Origin: HK-STAS-PATE-42 sp964461505
GTDB lineage: Bacteria; Patescibacteriota; Saccharimonadia; Saccharimonadales; HK-STAS-PATE-42
Direction: 5' to 3'
Assembly: GCA_964461505.1 (NCBI GenBank)
Contig: CAYWUW010000005.1
Span: 1-40,779 of the forward strand
DNA length: 40,779 nt
The notes below the pieces were generated by a model. It saw only the letters and a program-made list of their open reading frames with translations. It did no database searches and was not told the origin of the DNA. The position numbers were made by a program, and so were the translations under genes. This document shows, in pieces, positions 34,318-40,779 of the stretch (within the stretch, counting starts at the first letter, position 1; each line of letters opens with the position of its first letter).

Positions 34318-35085
34318 ATGAACAAAAAGATTCTCCAAGCCATCAACACTAAGCTTAATTCCGATTTCAAACTCATCAAACAATTCGGTAATGGAAACTC
34401 CAACAAAAACTATCTTTTAGAGAATTCCCAGAACAGGCAAATTGTAGTAAAGAAGCTGGATAATCAGCCAGTTGAATTCGTACCAGTTGAAATATCCATT
34501 CAAAAACACTTATTTACAAAAGGAGTTCCAACCCCACAAATCTTAAGCTTTAATGAGCAACTAGGTTCAACCTTGAGCGTCGGACAGAAGTCGTTCACGC
34601 ATACCGAATACATAGAATCTGACGACTCTCTACCCTCTCCATTTGAGCTCGGTCTAAGTATCACTCAATTCCACTTAGCCATGGGCGACTTTAAGAGCAA
34701 CCTACCACCTAATTGGCTCCACCCAACATACTGGAAAAGCCTTAAGTTTAGAGAGATCGACGCCAAGACTGCAGCCTACGTCAAAAATAACCTATCAAAC
34801 CTTAGAGATAAGCTCACTAAGCTTAAACTACCTAAAACAGTAATCCACGGAGACTTCAATCTTGGCAATATACTAACCCAAAACAGCAAAATAGTAGCTA
34901 TCCTAGACCTAGAGTCAACCGAATATAATTTCCGGATCTTAGAAATCGGCATGTCCATCTTTCAAGTAAAGCCAAGCTACACGTTAACCTACCAAGAACT
35001 AGCACGCGAAATAACAAAAGGCTACACAGAACTCATAGAACTAACCGACAAAGAGGTTGGTCAGATTGAAACTGCCACTCTTTAA
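34318..35085 (+). CDS. Aminoglycoside phosphotransferase/choline kinase-like protein, frameshifted near its end
   Basis: APH-fold kinase: FGNGNSNKNYLL (loop), VVKKL (Lys), catalytic VIHGDFNLGNIL, metal-binding AILDLESTEY. ATG 34318 is preferred to an in-frame TTG at 34309. The frame stops at 35085 after ETATL, yet the +1 frame continues as NSASASGLWNLSFEGDSGNF to a stop at 35195-35197, two bases before the next gene. Removing one T from the TTT at about 35081-35083 would join them. The substrate is unknown. Confidence 0.75.
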   Translation: MNKKILQAINTKLNSDFKLIKQFGNGNSNKNYLLENSQNRQIVVKKLDNQPVEFVPVEISIQKHLFTKGVPTPQILSFNEQLGSTLSVGQKSFTHTEYIESDDSLPSPFELGLSITQFHLAMGDFKSNLPPNWLHPTYWKSLKFREIDAKTAAYVKNNLSNLRDKLTKLKLPKTVIHGDFNLGNILTQNSKIVAILDLESTEYNFRILEIGMSIFQVKPSYTLTYQELAREITKGYTELIELTDKEVGQIETATL

Positions 35086-35199
35086 CTCGGCTTCTGCCTC
35101 AGGGCTTTGGAATCTATCATTTGAAGGAGATTCCGGTAACTTCCTCGAAACATACACATCTCTCATAAACAGAATTAAAACCGGATTCAAAAAATAACC

Positions 35200-36063
35200 G
35201 TGCACGGAATTCTCATCTCCGCGAAACCTCCTCAACGAGAGCCCAGAACTAATCCATACTTAAGCTTAGTGAAAGGTGGAGAAATCCAAAAATACGAGCT
35301 TAAACCCGGTGACCTAATTACTATTCAAGAGCTCAGCCCAGAACAAAAGTTCTGCTGTGGCTGGTACGATATCTCTACCCACACCAATTACCCCTGCCCC
35401 AACAACTCCAAAGTAGATACTAAATACGATTCTTGCTACGTTTGCAGAACCAAAACTAACTTCAACCCCGCTTTTTACAACTCTACTCAAATCTCAGAAG
35501 AACAAAAAATCTACAACCAAACACCACATTCAACTTACATTGCTTATTTTGGCAGAGGTTTAACTAAAGCCGGAATCATGGCTGACTCACGCGGCTTAAC
35601 TCGTTTATACGAACAAGGCGCAATCTTCTACGTTGTTATCGGCTCCTACCCAGATGCCTACAAAGCCAGAAACACAGAATTAAGCTTAATAAAATCCTCT
35701 CTTGCAGAATCCATCCGCAAAAAACAAAAAGAGGAAATACTTAAATCTCAGTTTGATACTCAGAAGGAACTGAAAGAGTTCGCAAACATTCTAAACTTAA
35801 TTAACCCAGAATATACAAAAGGAATTAAATCTAACCTAAATATCTTCACTTTTGGAAAAAATGATGTTCCCCTTGTCAAACCTCTCAAAAAATCAGAACC
35901 AATCTCTGGTACAATTAAAGCAATATTTGGCAAATACTTAATCTTAGAAAACTCCGGAAGATTCTACGGGTTATGGGTAGATGATCTATACGGTAAACAA
36001 ATAGAAATATCCCAAGAACTAAGCTTAATTGAACCAGAACCCGAGCAGGCTTTTCTTCTTTAA
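35200..36063 (+). CDS. DUF2797-like protein with a Cys cluster
   Basis: 287 aa, GTG start (no other start fits the conserved beginning). Cysteines in KFCCGWYD, NYPCPN and YDSCYVC probably bind zinc. STYIAYFGRGLTKAGIMADSRGLTRLYEQGAIFYVVI is the hallmark segment of DUF2797, reminiscent of a GIY-YIG-like core. It follows the restored frame of the APH-like gene by 2 nt, so the two form an operon. Biochemical function unknown. Confidence 0.75.
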   Translation: MHGILISAKPPQREPRTNPYLSLVKGGEIQKYELKPGDLITIQELSPEQKFCCGWYDISTHTNYPCPNNSKVDTKYDSCYVCRTKTNFNPAFYNSTQISEEQKIYNQTPHSTYIAYFGRGLTKAGIMADSRGLTRLYEQGAIFYVVIGSYPDAYKARNTELSLIKSSLAESIRKKQKEEILKSQFDTQKELKEFANILNLINPEYTKGIKSNLNIFTFGKNDVPLVKPLKKSEPISGTIKAIFGKYLILENSGRFYGLWVDDLYGKQIEISQELSLIEPEPEQAFLL

Positions 36064-36115
36064 GAACTTAAGCTTAACAAAAAAATGCCTCTCCACAACA
36101 GTTTAAAGCTTATGC

Positions 36116-36121
36116 TAGAAT
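36116..36121 (+). promoter_or_regulatory. Promoter of the metzincin operon
   Basis: TATGCTAGAAT contains the extended -10 TGCTAGAAT; the leader is about 31 nt. Confidence 0.45.
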
Positions 36122-36158
36122 ATTAACTAAAGTTTAAGCCAAGCAAGAAAAAGAACAA

Positions 36159-38213
36159 ATGCCTCTTCGCAAAATATCATCCATACTTTTAAGCTTAGCG
36201 CTCTTTGCCGTTTTACCACTTTATCAAGCCTTAGCCAAAGGAGTTGTTAATGAACCACAATACACCTATACAGAAGCAATCTGCACCAAAGGCAGGCTAG
36301 AACAAAAACAGCTTTGCCAAAGCTTAAGTGCCGAAGCTCTCGTTTTTAGACTTAGCAAAGGCTTTACCAATCAAGATCCCAACCCCAACTTTTACGCCAA
36401 ATGGGTTCGTAAATTAGTTAACCAAAAAACCAACCCCCAAGAACTCGCCGATCTTCTCGCCGCCCAGAATCCATCCACTCAAAGCACCAACTCCCAGGTT
36501 GAACAACTCTACCTTTGGATGCAGTGCAAAAATTCTTCTCAAGCTGGAACCGCAATCAACCAATGGGCCAAACAAATTGATGCCAACCAGCAAAATCGCT
36601 CTAAAATTGCCCTTTATCTAGCCAAAAAAAGAGTTAGCGCAACCTGCCTAGAAAACCCCTGGCGTAATTTTATCGATACAATTGCAGATGTTAACCTTAA
36701 TGGTCAGGATGACCCAGAGCCAACGCTGCAAGATGTAAGCTTAAGTTGTGAGGTGGCTAGCGGAGCGAATTCTTGTACAACTACAGCTCCACAATATTGT
36801 TTAACTACTCTTAGTACACAGCCAGCTCATGGAACTAGCGTTATTTCTGGATCTAGCTTAACCTATACTAAATCTGGCAGTTCTACTACTACAGAAAACT
36901 ATGCTCATCTTAGGCAAAATGGAAGTGCTACTGCCAAATGTAACGTAACTATTACTTTTGCTGTCAGTGTTAATACGCTGCAAGATGTAAGCTTAAGCTG
37001 TGAGGTGGCTAGCGGAGCGAATTCTTGTACAACTACAGCTCCACAATATTGTTTAACTACTCTTAGTACACAGCCAGCTCATGGAACTAGCGTTATTTCT
37101 GGATCTAGCTTAACCTATACTAAATCTGGCAGTTCTACTACTACAGAAAACTATGCTCATCTTAGGCAAAATGGAAGTGCTACTGCCAAATGTAACGTAA
37201 CTATTACTTTTGCTGTCAGTGTTAATACGCTGCAAGATGTTTCCGTAGGGTGCACCGTACAATACAAAACAGGTCAAATCAACCAATGCGTTGTTAGCCC
37301 CGCCCCTCAGTATTGCCAAGCAGGGCTTATAACTCAGCCTGCTCACGGAGTTAGCACAATAAGCGGAGGTAACATCATCTACCAAGCAACCGGGAGTTCT
37401 TTAGCCGAAGAAAACTACGCCCATGCCCGCCAGCAAGGTAGTGAAATAGCCAAATGTAATGTTAAAGTTACCTTCGTTAATGCAGACCCTACCGGTGATC
37501 CAGACGATCCAAACAACCCCGACAACACCAACAAATTCCACATCGCAATAATCGGAGCCGGCTACGACGAAAACAGCCAAGAATGGAAGGATATAGCTCA
37601 GCAAGCACAAATATACCTTTCGATCAATCCAGTTATAAGCGATAATTCATCAAAAGTAGTGTTCCACAATGCGGCCAGTTCAACAACTCTTGGCTGTTCA
37701 GGAGCAAATGGTAGTTCACCAATCGACGCAGAAAGAGTAATTAACTGTGATAACGACAACTCCTACACAACCGTAGAAAACTTTATAGCCTCTAGAGGAA
37801 TTTCAGCAGACAAGGTCGCCGTGCTGCTTGCTACAAGCAACAGCGGAACCGCCCAAAGCATAGGAGCGAAGTACTCAACTACGGGCATGATGGGTGGCCC
37901 ATCATACGACACCCTAGGTGGTACACTCCAGCACGAGTTTGCACACACCATGGGTCTAAGCGATGAATATCTTTATAACCCCGCAGCAAGCAGGGGCAAC
38001 CTCACGCAATACGGACAATGTCTCTCTAGCCCACCAGGACAGTGGGGTAGTATTACTCCGGCCAGCAATTGGAATATTGGCTGCGGCTACACCGATCTAT
38101 ACCGCCCCTCTGCCGATAGTATAATGCGAAGTCACAACAGCTCCAACTTCAACGATGTCTCAATCGAAGTAATGCGCGACCACTTTAAAGATGGCACTAT
38201 ATATATTAGATAG
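36159..38213 (+). CDS. Secreted metzincin-like metalloprotease with tandem Ig-like repeats
   Basis: 684 aa. Signal peptide at residues 1-27 (ISSILLSLALFAVLPLYQALA, cut near ALA-KG). A helical region follows (to ~185), then three 84-residue Cys-containing beta repeats (190-273 and 274-357 identical, third ~358-440 diverged), an Asp/Pro/Asn linker, and a protease domain. The zinc site HEFAHTMGLSDEY (His592, Glu593, His596, Asp602) fits the metzincin HExxHxxGxxD, and DSIMRS (~655) fits the Met-turn. Probably acts on the host or other cells' surface. The single-pass gene 7 nt downstream is co-transcribed. After the repeats there is no TAAGCTTA for 1.9 kb. Confidence 0.8.
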   Translation: MPLRKISSILLSLALFAVLPLYQALAKGVVNEPQYTYTEAICTKGRLEQKQLCQSLSAEALVFRLSKGFTNQDPNPNFYAKWVRKLVNQKTNPQELADLLAAQNPSTQSTNSQVEQLYLWMQCKNSSQAGTAINQWAKQIDANQQNRSKIALYLAKKRVSATCLENPWRNFIDTIADVNLNGQDDPEPTLQDVSLSCEVASGANSCTTTAPQYCLTTLSTQPAHGTSVISGSSLTYTKSGSSTTTENYAHLRQNGSATAKCNVTITFAVSVNTLQDVSLSCEVASGANSCTTTAPQYCLTTLSTQPAHGTSVISGSSLTYTKSGSSTTTENYAHLRQNGSATAKCNVTITFAVSVNTLQDVSVGCTVQYKTGQINQCVVSPAPQYCQAGLITQPAHGVSTISGGNIIYQATGSSLAEENYAHARQQGSEIAKCNVKVTFVNADPTGDPDDPNNPDNTNKFHIAIIGAGYDENSQEWKDIAQQAQIYLSINPVISDNSSKVVFHNAASSTTLGCSGANGSSPIDAERVINCDNDNSYTTVENFIASRGISADKVAVLLATSNSGTAQSIGAKYSTTGMMGGPSYDTLGGTLQHEFAHTMGLSDEYLYNPAASRGNLTQYGQCLSSPPGQWGSITPASNWNIGCGYTDLYRPSADSIMRSHNSSNFNDVSIEVMRDHFKDGTIYIR
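36726..37229 (+). repeat. Two identical 252-bp tandem repeats inside the protease gene
   Basis: Copies 36726-36977 and 36978-37229 differ, by eye, at one synonymous base (AGT/AGC) beside a TAAGCTTA site. A third copy from 37230 is clearly diverged. The duplicated copies use A/T-ending codons more than the flanks. Confidence 0.92.
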
Positions 38214-38220
38214 ATAACTT

Positions 38221-38850
38221 ATGAAAAAGATTCTCACTCAATTCCGCTCAGAAGTTTTAAAAAGCACTTTTAGCACCACAAAAGGCCTGCGCACCTTTGC
38301 CATAATAGGCTTTTCAATCCTATTCATAATCACCGCTACAGGAGCCTACCTCCTCCGCAAGCAAGCCCAAAAAGAACAAGATTACGCCTGGCTCAACCAA
38401 ACCAAAGATGCCCCCACCACCAAAACTCTACTCCTAAACTTTAAGGTCGATCCTAACATCGCCAGCCAAACACCCTTTTCACTAGCCAGCATCACCCAAT
38501 ACGATAGCCGAGTGGATAGAAAAAACACATCCAGCAGCCAATACACCCTAAATATTACCAACAACGGAGAAGTTCTTTACACCACCAACTTCAATATACC
38601 AGTTTCTAACTCTGAAGGTATCGATCCTGTAACTAAAGAATACGTTAGCCTTTCTACTAGCACTGTTGATTCCATCAGCTTTAGAATTCCATATTTTAAC
38701 GAAGGAGTTGGCATAGAAATCACAGATCGAGAAGGCAACACTCTGCTAGCCGAAACCATCCGCAACGTCCAAATCGTCAAAAACGATAAACCCAACTACA
38801 CCACTACTCCAGGAGATCAAATCCCCACCAAAAACCAAACCACCCCCTAA
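38221..38850 (+). CDS. Single-pass membrane protein with extracellular domain
   Basis: 209 aa. Basic cytoplasmic start, one membrane helix at about residues 26-45 (FAIIGFSILFIITATGAYLL), then a beta-rich extracytoplasmic domain and a Thr/Pro-rich tail. No family recognised. It lies 7 nt after the metzincin gene and may anchor or inhibit that protease (inference from position). No TAAGCTTA within it. Confidence 0.7.
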   Translation: MKKILTQFRSEVLKSTFSTTKGLRTFAIIGFSILFIITATGAYLLRKQAQKEQDYAWLNQTKDAPTTKTLLLNFKVDPNIASQTPFSLASITQYDSRVDRKNTSSSQYTLNITNNGEVLYTTNFNIPVSNSEGIDPVTKEYVSLSTSTVDSISFRIPYFNEGVGIEITDREGNTLLAETIRNVQIVKNDKPNYTTTPGDQIPTKNQTTP

Positions 38851-38869
38851 ACCAGACTAAGCTTAAGCT

Positions 38870-39120
38870 CCCGTCACCGTCATCCCCACGCCCGCGGAAA
38901 TCTTAAATCTGAATTAGACCTAACTCCCGCCACTGTCATTCTGAACGTATGTGAAGAATCCAGTCAAAGAAGAAAGTCCTTATTTAATTAGGTCCTGAAA
39001 TAAATTCAGGATGACGGGGGGGGTTCAGGATGACGAGGTGGCGTCAGCATGACAGGGTTAGTGGTTCAGGATAGCAAGAAAGAAAAGCTGTCATTCCCGG
39101 CGCAGGCCGCAGGATCCATA
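38870..39120. repeat. REP-like intergenic repeat cluster C
   Basis: Contains CTGTCATTCTGAACGTATGT...AATCCAGTCA (38933-38966, copy of 32431-32464), three TTCAGGAT(GA) units at 39003-39072, and GTCATTCCCGGCGCAGGCCG at 39091. No gene in 38851-39159. Confidence 0.7.
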
Positions 39121-39159
39121 CTACGCAAGAGAAAAAGAAAGCTAAGCTTAAGCTCCCCG

Positions 39160-39789
39160 TCACACCCTAAACTTAAGCAAATAAAGCCTCTCCACATTTC
39201 CTTTAGAGCCCGCCACCGCCGAATCCCGTTTTTCCAGCACCAAAAAACCAGATCTCCTCAACCAATCTTCAAACTCCCTAATTATCTCTCGGCGCATCTT
39301 ACTATTCTTAACAATCCCATTCAGCAGTTGTCTCTCATCCGCTTCAAACTGCGGCTTAAACAAAACCACAAGCTCAGCCCCTTCTTTCAAAACATTATTT
39401 TTAAGATGAGCCAGAACCTCCCTCGCACTTACAAAAGAAACATCCATCACCACTACATCAATCTCGGCAACTTCATTACTAAGCTTAAGTCCCCTGCCAA
39501 CTTTAAAGATATCCGTTTTTTCATTAAGCTTAACTCGTTTATCTAAGGCTAAAACCCGATCCATTTGCTTTGTTCCAAGCTCCACCGCCAGAACCAGCTC
39601 CGCGCCTTTTTCTAAAGCAAATTTTGTAAATCCGCCCGTGCTAGAACCAACATCTAACACCTTCTTGCCTATAAAAAGATTCTTAATCTTAGCCGATTCA
39701 TAAAAAAAGCGGATCTTTTCGTAAGCCCGCGAAAACTGAAAGTCCTCATCCTGAACATGCCCGAGCGATCCTACCTTAGGCCTCAACAT
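39160..39789 (-). CDS. tlyA: TlyA-type rRNA 2'-O-methyltransferase without S4 domain
   Basis: 209 aa. SAM-binding VLDVGSSTGGFTKFALEKGA and AVELG, catalytic-region VVMDVSFVSAREVL, and the TlyA signature VVLFKPQFEADE. Family members are ~250-270 aa with an N-terminal S4 RNA-binding domain; here the protein starts MLRPKVGSLGHVQDEDF and lacks it. Located 8 nt after efp, so translation-related in context. The longer plus-strand reading frame across it is a shadow. Confidence 0.85.
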   Translation of the reverse strand: MLRPKVGSLGHVQDEDFQFSRAYEKIRFFYESAKIKNLFIGKKVLDVGSSTGGFTKFALEKGAELVLAVELGTKQMDRVLALDKRVKLNEKTDIFKVGRGLKLSNEVAEIDVVVMDVSFVSAREVLAHLKNNVLKEGAELVVLFKPQFEADERQLLNGIVKNSKMRREIIREFEDWLRRSGFLVLEKRDSAVAGSKGNVERLYLLKFRV

Positions 39790-39797
39790 ATCCTAAA

Positions 39798-40358
39798 CTA
39801 CTTTTTGCGCTCTCGATATTCACCCGTAGCCGTATCCACACTCACCACATCCCCAGGCTTAATAAAAGCCGGAGCTCTCAACCTAAGCCCAGTTTCCAAA
39901 ACAACATCCTTAGTTAGCGCACCAGAGGTATCACCCTTCACAACTTCTGGAGCCTCCAAAACCGTTAAAAATACATTTTTAGCAAGCTCTACATTCACCG
40001 CCTTACCCTCAAAAAGCTGCAACCCAACATCACTCCCTTCTAGCATAAAGTTAAGTTCAAATCCCAAATCCCCTTCAGCCAACTCATACTGCTCAAAACT
40101 TACCCCATCCATAAAATAAACTTTTTCGCCATCTCTATAAAGATACTGTACCATTTTTACCTCAACATCAGCCGGCTCTACTTTTTCAGCGCCTTTAAAA
40201 GTTTTAGTCAGAACCTTGCCATCCAGAATGTTCTTAAGCTTAGCATTCACAATACTTCCACCACGACCCATCTGCTTTTGGTTATATTCAACCACCTTCC
40301 ACGGCTGCCCATCAAGCTTTACTAAAGTCCCTTTTTTAAGATCTGTAATCCCTAACAT
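39798..40358 (-). CDS. efp: Elongation factor P with Arg at the modified position
   Basis: 186 aa, three beta domains; ends VVSVDTATGEYRERKK like E. coli EF-P. It relieves ribosome stalling at polyproline. The tip loop is QMGRGGSIVNAKLKNI: Arg32 stands where E. coli has Lys34 (PGKGQAF). Arg here is known from EF-Ps rhamnosylated by EarP; no earP is in the window. The -10 TATAAT lies 12 nt before the ATG. Forms an operon with tlyA. Confidence 0.95.
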   Translation of the reverse strand: MLGITDLKKGTLVKLDGQPWKVVEYNQKQMGRGGSIVNAKLKNILDGKVLTKTFKGAEKVEPADVEVKMVQYLYRDGEKVYFMDGVSFEQYELAEGDLGFELNFMLEGSDVGLQLFEGKAVNVELAKNVFLTVLEAPEVVKGDTSGALTKDVVLETGLRLRAPAFIKPGDVVSVDTATGEYRERKK

Positions 40359-40370
40359 ATATTAAGAAAC

Positions 40371-40376
40371 ATTATA
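40371..40376 (-). promoter_or_regulatory. efp -10 box
   Basis: TGGTATAAT extended -10; the ATG is 12 nt downstream, so the leader is about five bases. Confidence 0.5.
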
Positions 40377-40439
40377 CCATCCCCAACCTAATCCGAAAAA
40401 ACAGCACAGTCAGAGTGTAAGAAGACAAAAAGAGCCACA

Positions 40440-40470
40440 GAGCTTATTCCAGCTCGTCTGAAATAAGCTC
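40440..40470. terminator. Hairpin terminator upstream of efp
   Basis: GAGCTTATT(C)CAG pairs with CTG(A)AATAAGCTC, a 12-bp stem with one mismatch. A T-run follows on the plus side and, slightly displaced, on the minus side. It would insulate efp from a leftward gene beyond the window. Confidence 0.5.
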
Positions 40471-40519
40471 TTACTTTTTATAGAAGATAGCTCTAATAAA
40501 TCAGACTAAGCTTAAATAC

Positions 40520-40779
40520 TGCTTTTAGATCCTCACGTCACTCACTGCGCTCGTTCCTCAGGATGACAATGTGGGAGTGGGTGTCATCCCCAGCCATGGC
40601 ATGTCGCCATGACATGCCATGGCTGGGGATCCAGTCAAAAAAGAAAAATCCATAATTACTTAAAATATCTTCGGGCGGAGCCCTAGATCCGCCAAACTAT
40701 GCGGAGTACAGCGTATGAAGTGGTAAGCGGATTCGAGGGCAAGTTCCCCTCCCTTGAGAGGAGGAGCCTGCCCCGCATT
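40520..40779. repeat. REP-like intergenic repeat cluster D (continues past the window)
   Basis: Shares three blocks with cluster A: GATCCTCACGTCACTC...CAGGATGACA (40527-40568), the long hairpin (40586-40630), and AAGCGGATTCGAGGGCAAGT...GAGGAG (40722-40766). Order differs from cluster A and a unique segment (40646-40721) lies between. No gene in 40359-40779. Confidence 0.75.
40586..40630. repeat. Perfect 20-bp inverted repeat with 5-nt loop, copy 2
   Basis: ATCCCCAGCCATGGCATGTC, GCCAT, then its exact reverse complement. Flanked by GTC on the left and CCAGTC on the right, as in copy 1. Confidence 0.9.

Larger units (their letters stand above)
519..40514. repeat. Dispersed 8-bp palindrome TAAGCTTA, about 87 copies
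   Basis: Start positions by eye: 519, 1710, 1785, 1887, 2754, 3290, 5192, 5293, 6386, 8936, 9244, 9255, 9423, 10348, 10689, 11146, 11342, 11734, 11893, 12430, 12436, 13495, 13737, 13900, 14280, 14336, 15106, 15467, 16832, 18165, 18300, 18507, 18773, 19120, 19603, 19670, 19704, 20097, 20262, 20485, 21914, 22142, 22341, 22588, 22825, 23288, 23579, 24121, 24521, 24646, 24976, 25453, 25767, 26401, 26708, 26834, 27354, 28151, 28785, 29070, 29337, 30185, 30587, 30943, 31282, 31507, 32530, 32589, 32988, 33120, 33871, 34041, 34350, 34818, 35261, 35681, 36020, 36069, 36190, 36736, 36988, 38858, 39143, 39480, 39525, 40235, 40507. Flanks are mostly Y and R. About two thirds lie in genes. Confidence 0.93.

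Noticed and set aside
39049..39546. 165-aa plus-strand reading frame
   Set aside because: Most of it is the complement of tlyA, whose methyltransferase motifs are unmistakable.
661..40358. UGA recoded as glycine (as in Gracilibacteria/Absconditabacteria)
   Set aside because: All conserved proteins read through without in-frame UGA at glycine positions.
519..40514. TAAGCTTA as leftover HindIII (AAGCTT) cloning sites
   Set aside because: The flanking T and A are as constant as the core, the sites encode sensible residues inside conserved proteins, and no vector sequence adjoins them.

Overview
The window looks like part of a small-genome Patescibacteria (CPR) chromosome, most likely Saccharibacteria or a close relative. 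The reasons are compact genes, mostly short intergenic gaps, moderate-to-low G+C, a CPR-style membrane TraD/VirD4-like ATPase, several shortened housekeeping proteins (ThrRS without TGS, TlyA without S4, short NrdR), many promoters placed right against start codons, and UGA that does not appear to be recoded. The assignment is inference from gene content; the 16S piece (first ~320 nt of the gene) is too short to place by eye.

Layout. 1-5168: 5' end of 16S rRNA, gyrA and gyrB, all leftward. 5358-8600: a membrane TraD/VirD4-like ATPase with an acidic partner. 8601-9811: a 1.2-kb gene-free divergent region with a strong terminator, structured-RNA candidates, ATCAAA-type iterated repeats and one perfect DnaA box. 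9812-13579: comM, infC-rpmI-rplT, rnpB (leftward), tRNA-Pro and rpmB. 13678-17215: degenerate metallo-beta-lactamase-fold protein, HTH regulator, alkyltransferase-like protein and thrS. 17315-19669: tRNA-Val, a broken GIY-YIG gene, and tgt overlapping a gene resembling thymine-hypermodification pyrophosphorylases. 19824-30817: small basic protein, NrdR, GT2 glycosyltransferase and membrane proteins, ABC-F ATPase, two small orphan proteins with operator-like promoters, tRNA-Asp, PH-domain/parvulin pair, GNAT, tRNA-Arg, ndk and uppP. 30818-32652: a Xer-type recombinase between two clusters of REP-like GC-rich repeats. 32653-38850: prepilin-peptidase-like protein, ychF, frameshifted APH-like kinase, DUF2797 protein, a secreted metzincin-like protease with a very recent internal duplication, and its membrane partner. 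38851-40779: REP cluster, tlyA, efp, REP cluster.

The most striking signal is not a gene. The 8-bp palindrome TAAGCTTA (usually YTAAGCTTAR) occurs about 87 times by hand count, where roughly one is expected from base composition. It averages one per ~470 bp, inside genes and between them. Its single-transition variant TAAACTTA/TAAGTTTA is also strongly enriched. A subset sits immediately downstream of -10 boxes (TATAATTAAGCTTA). Density and spread recall the DNA uptake sequences of Neisseria and Pasteurellaceae. The window also encodes ComM, the branch-migration helicase of natural transformation, and a prepilin-peptidase-like protein. A palindromic self-recognition motif for DNA uptake is the leading hypothesis; a methylation or nucleoid-protein target is the alternative.

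Positions were read by eye. Promoter, small-RNA and fold-level calls are inferences.
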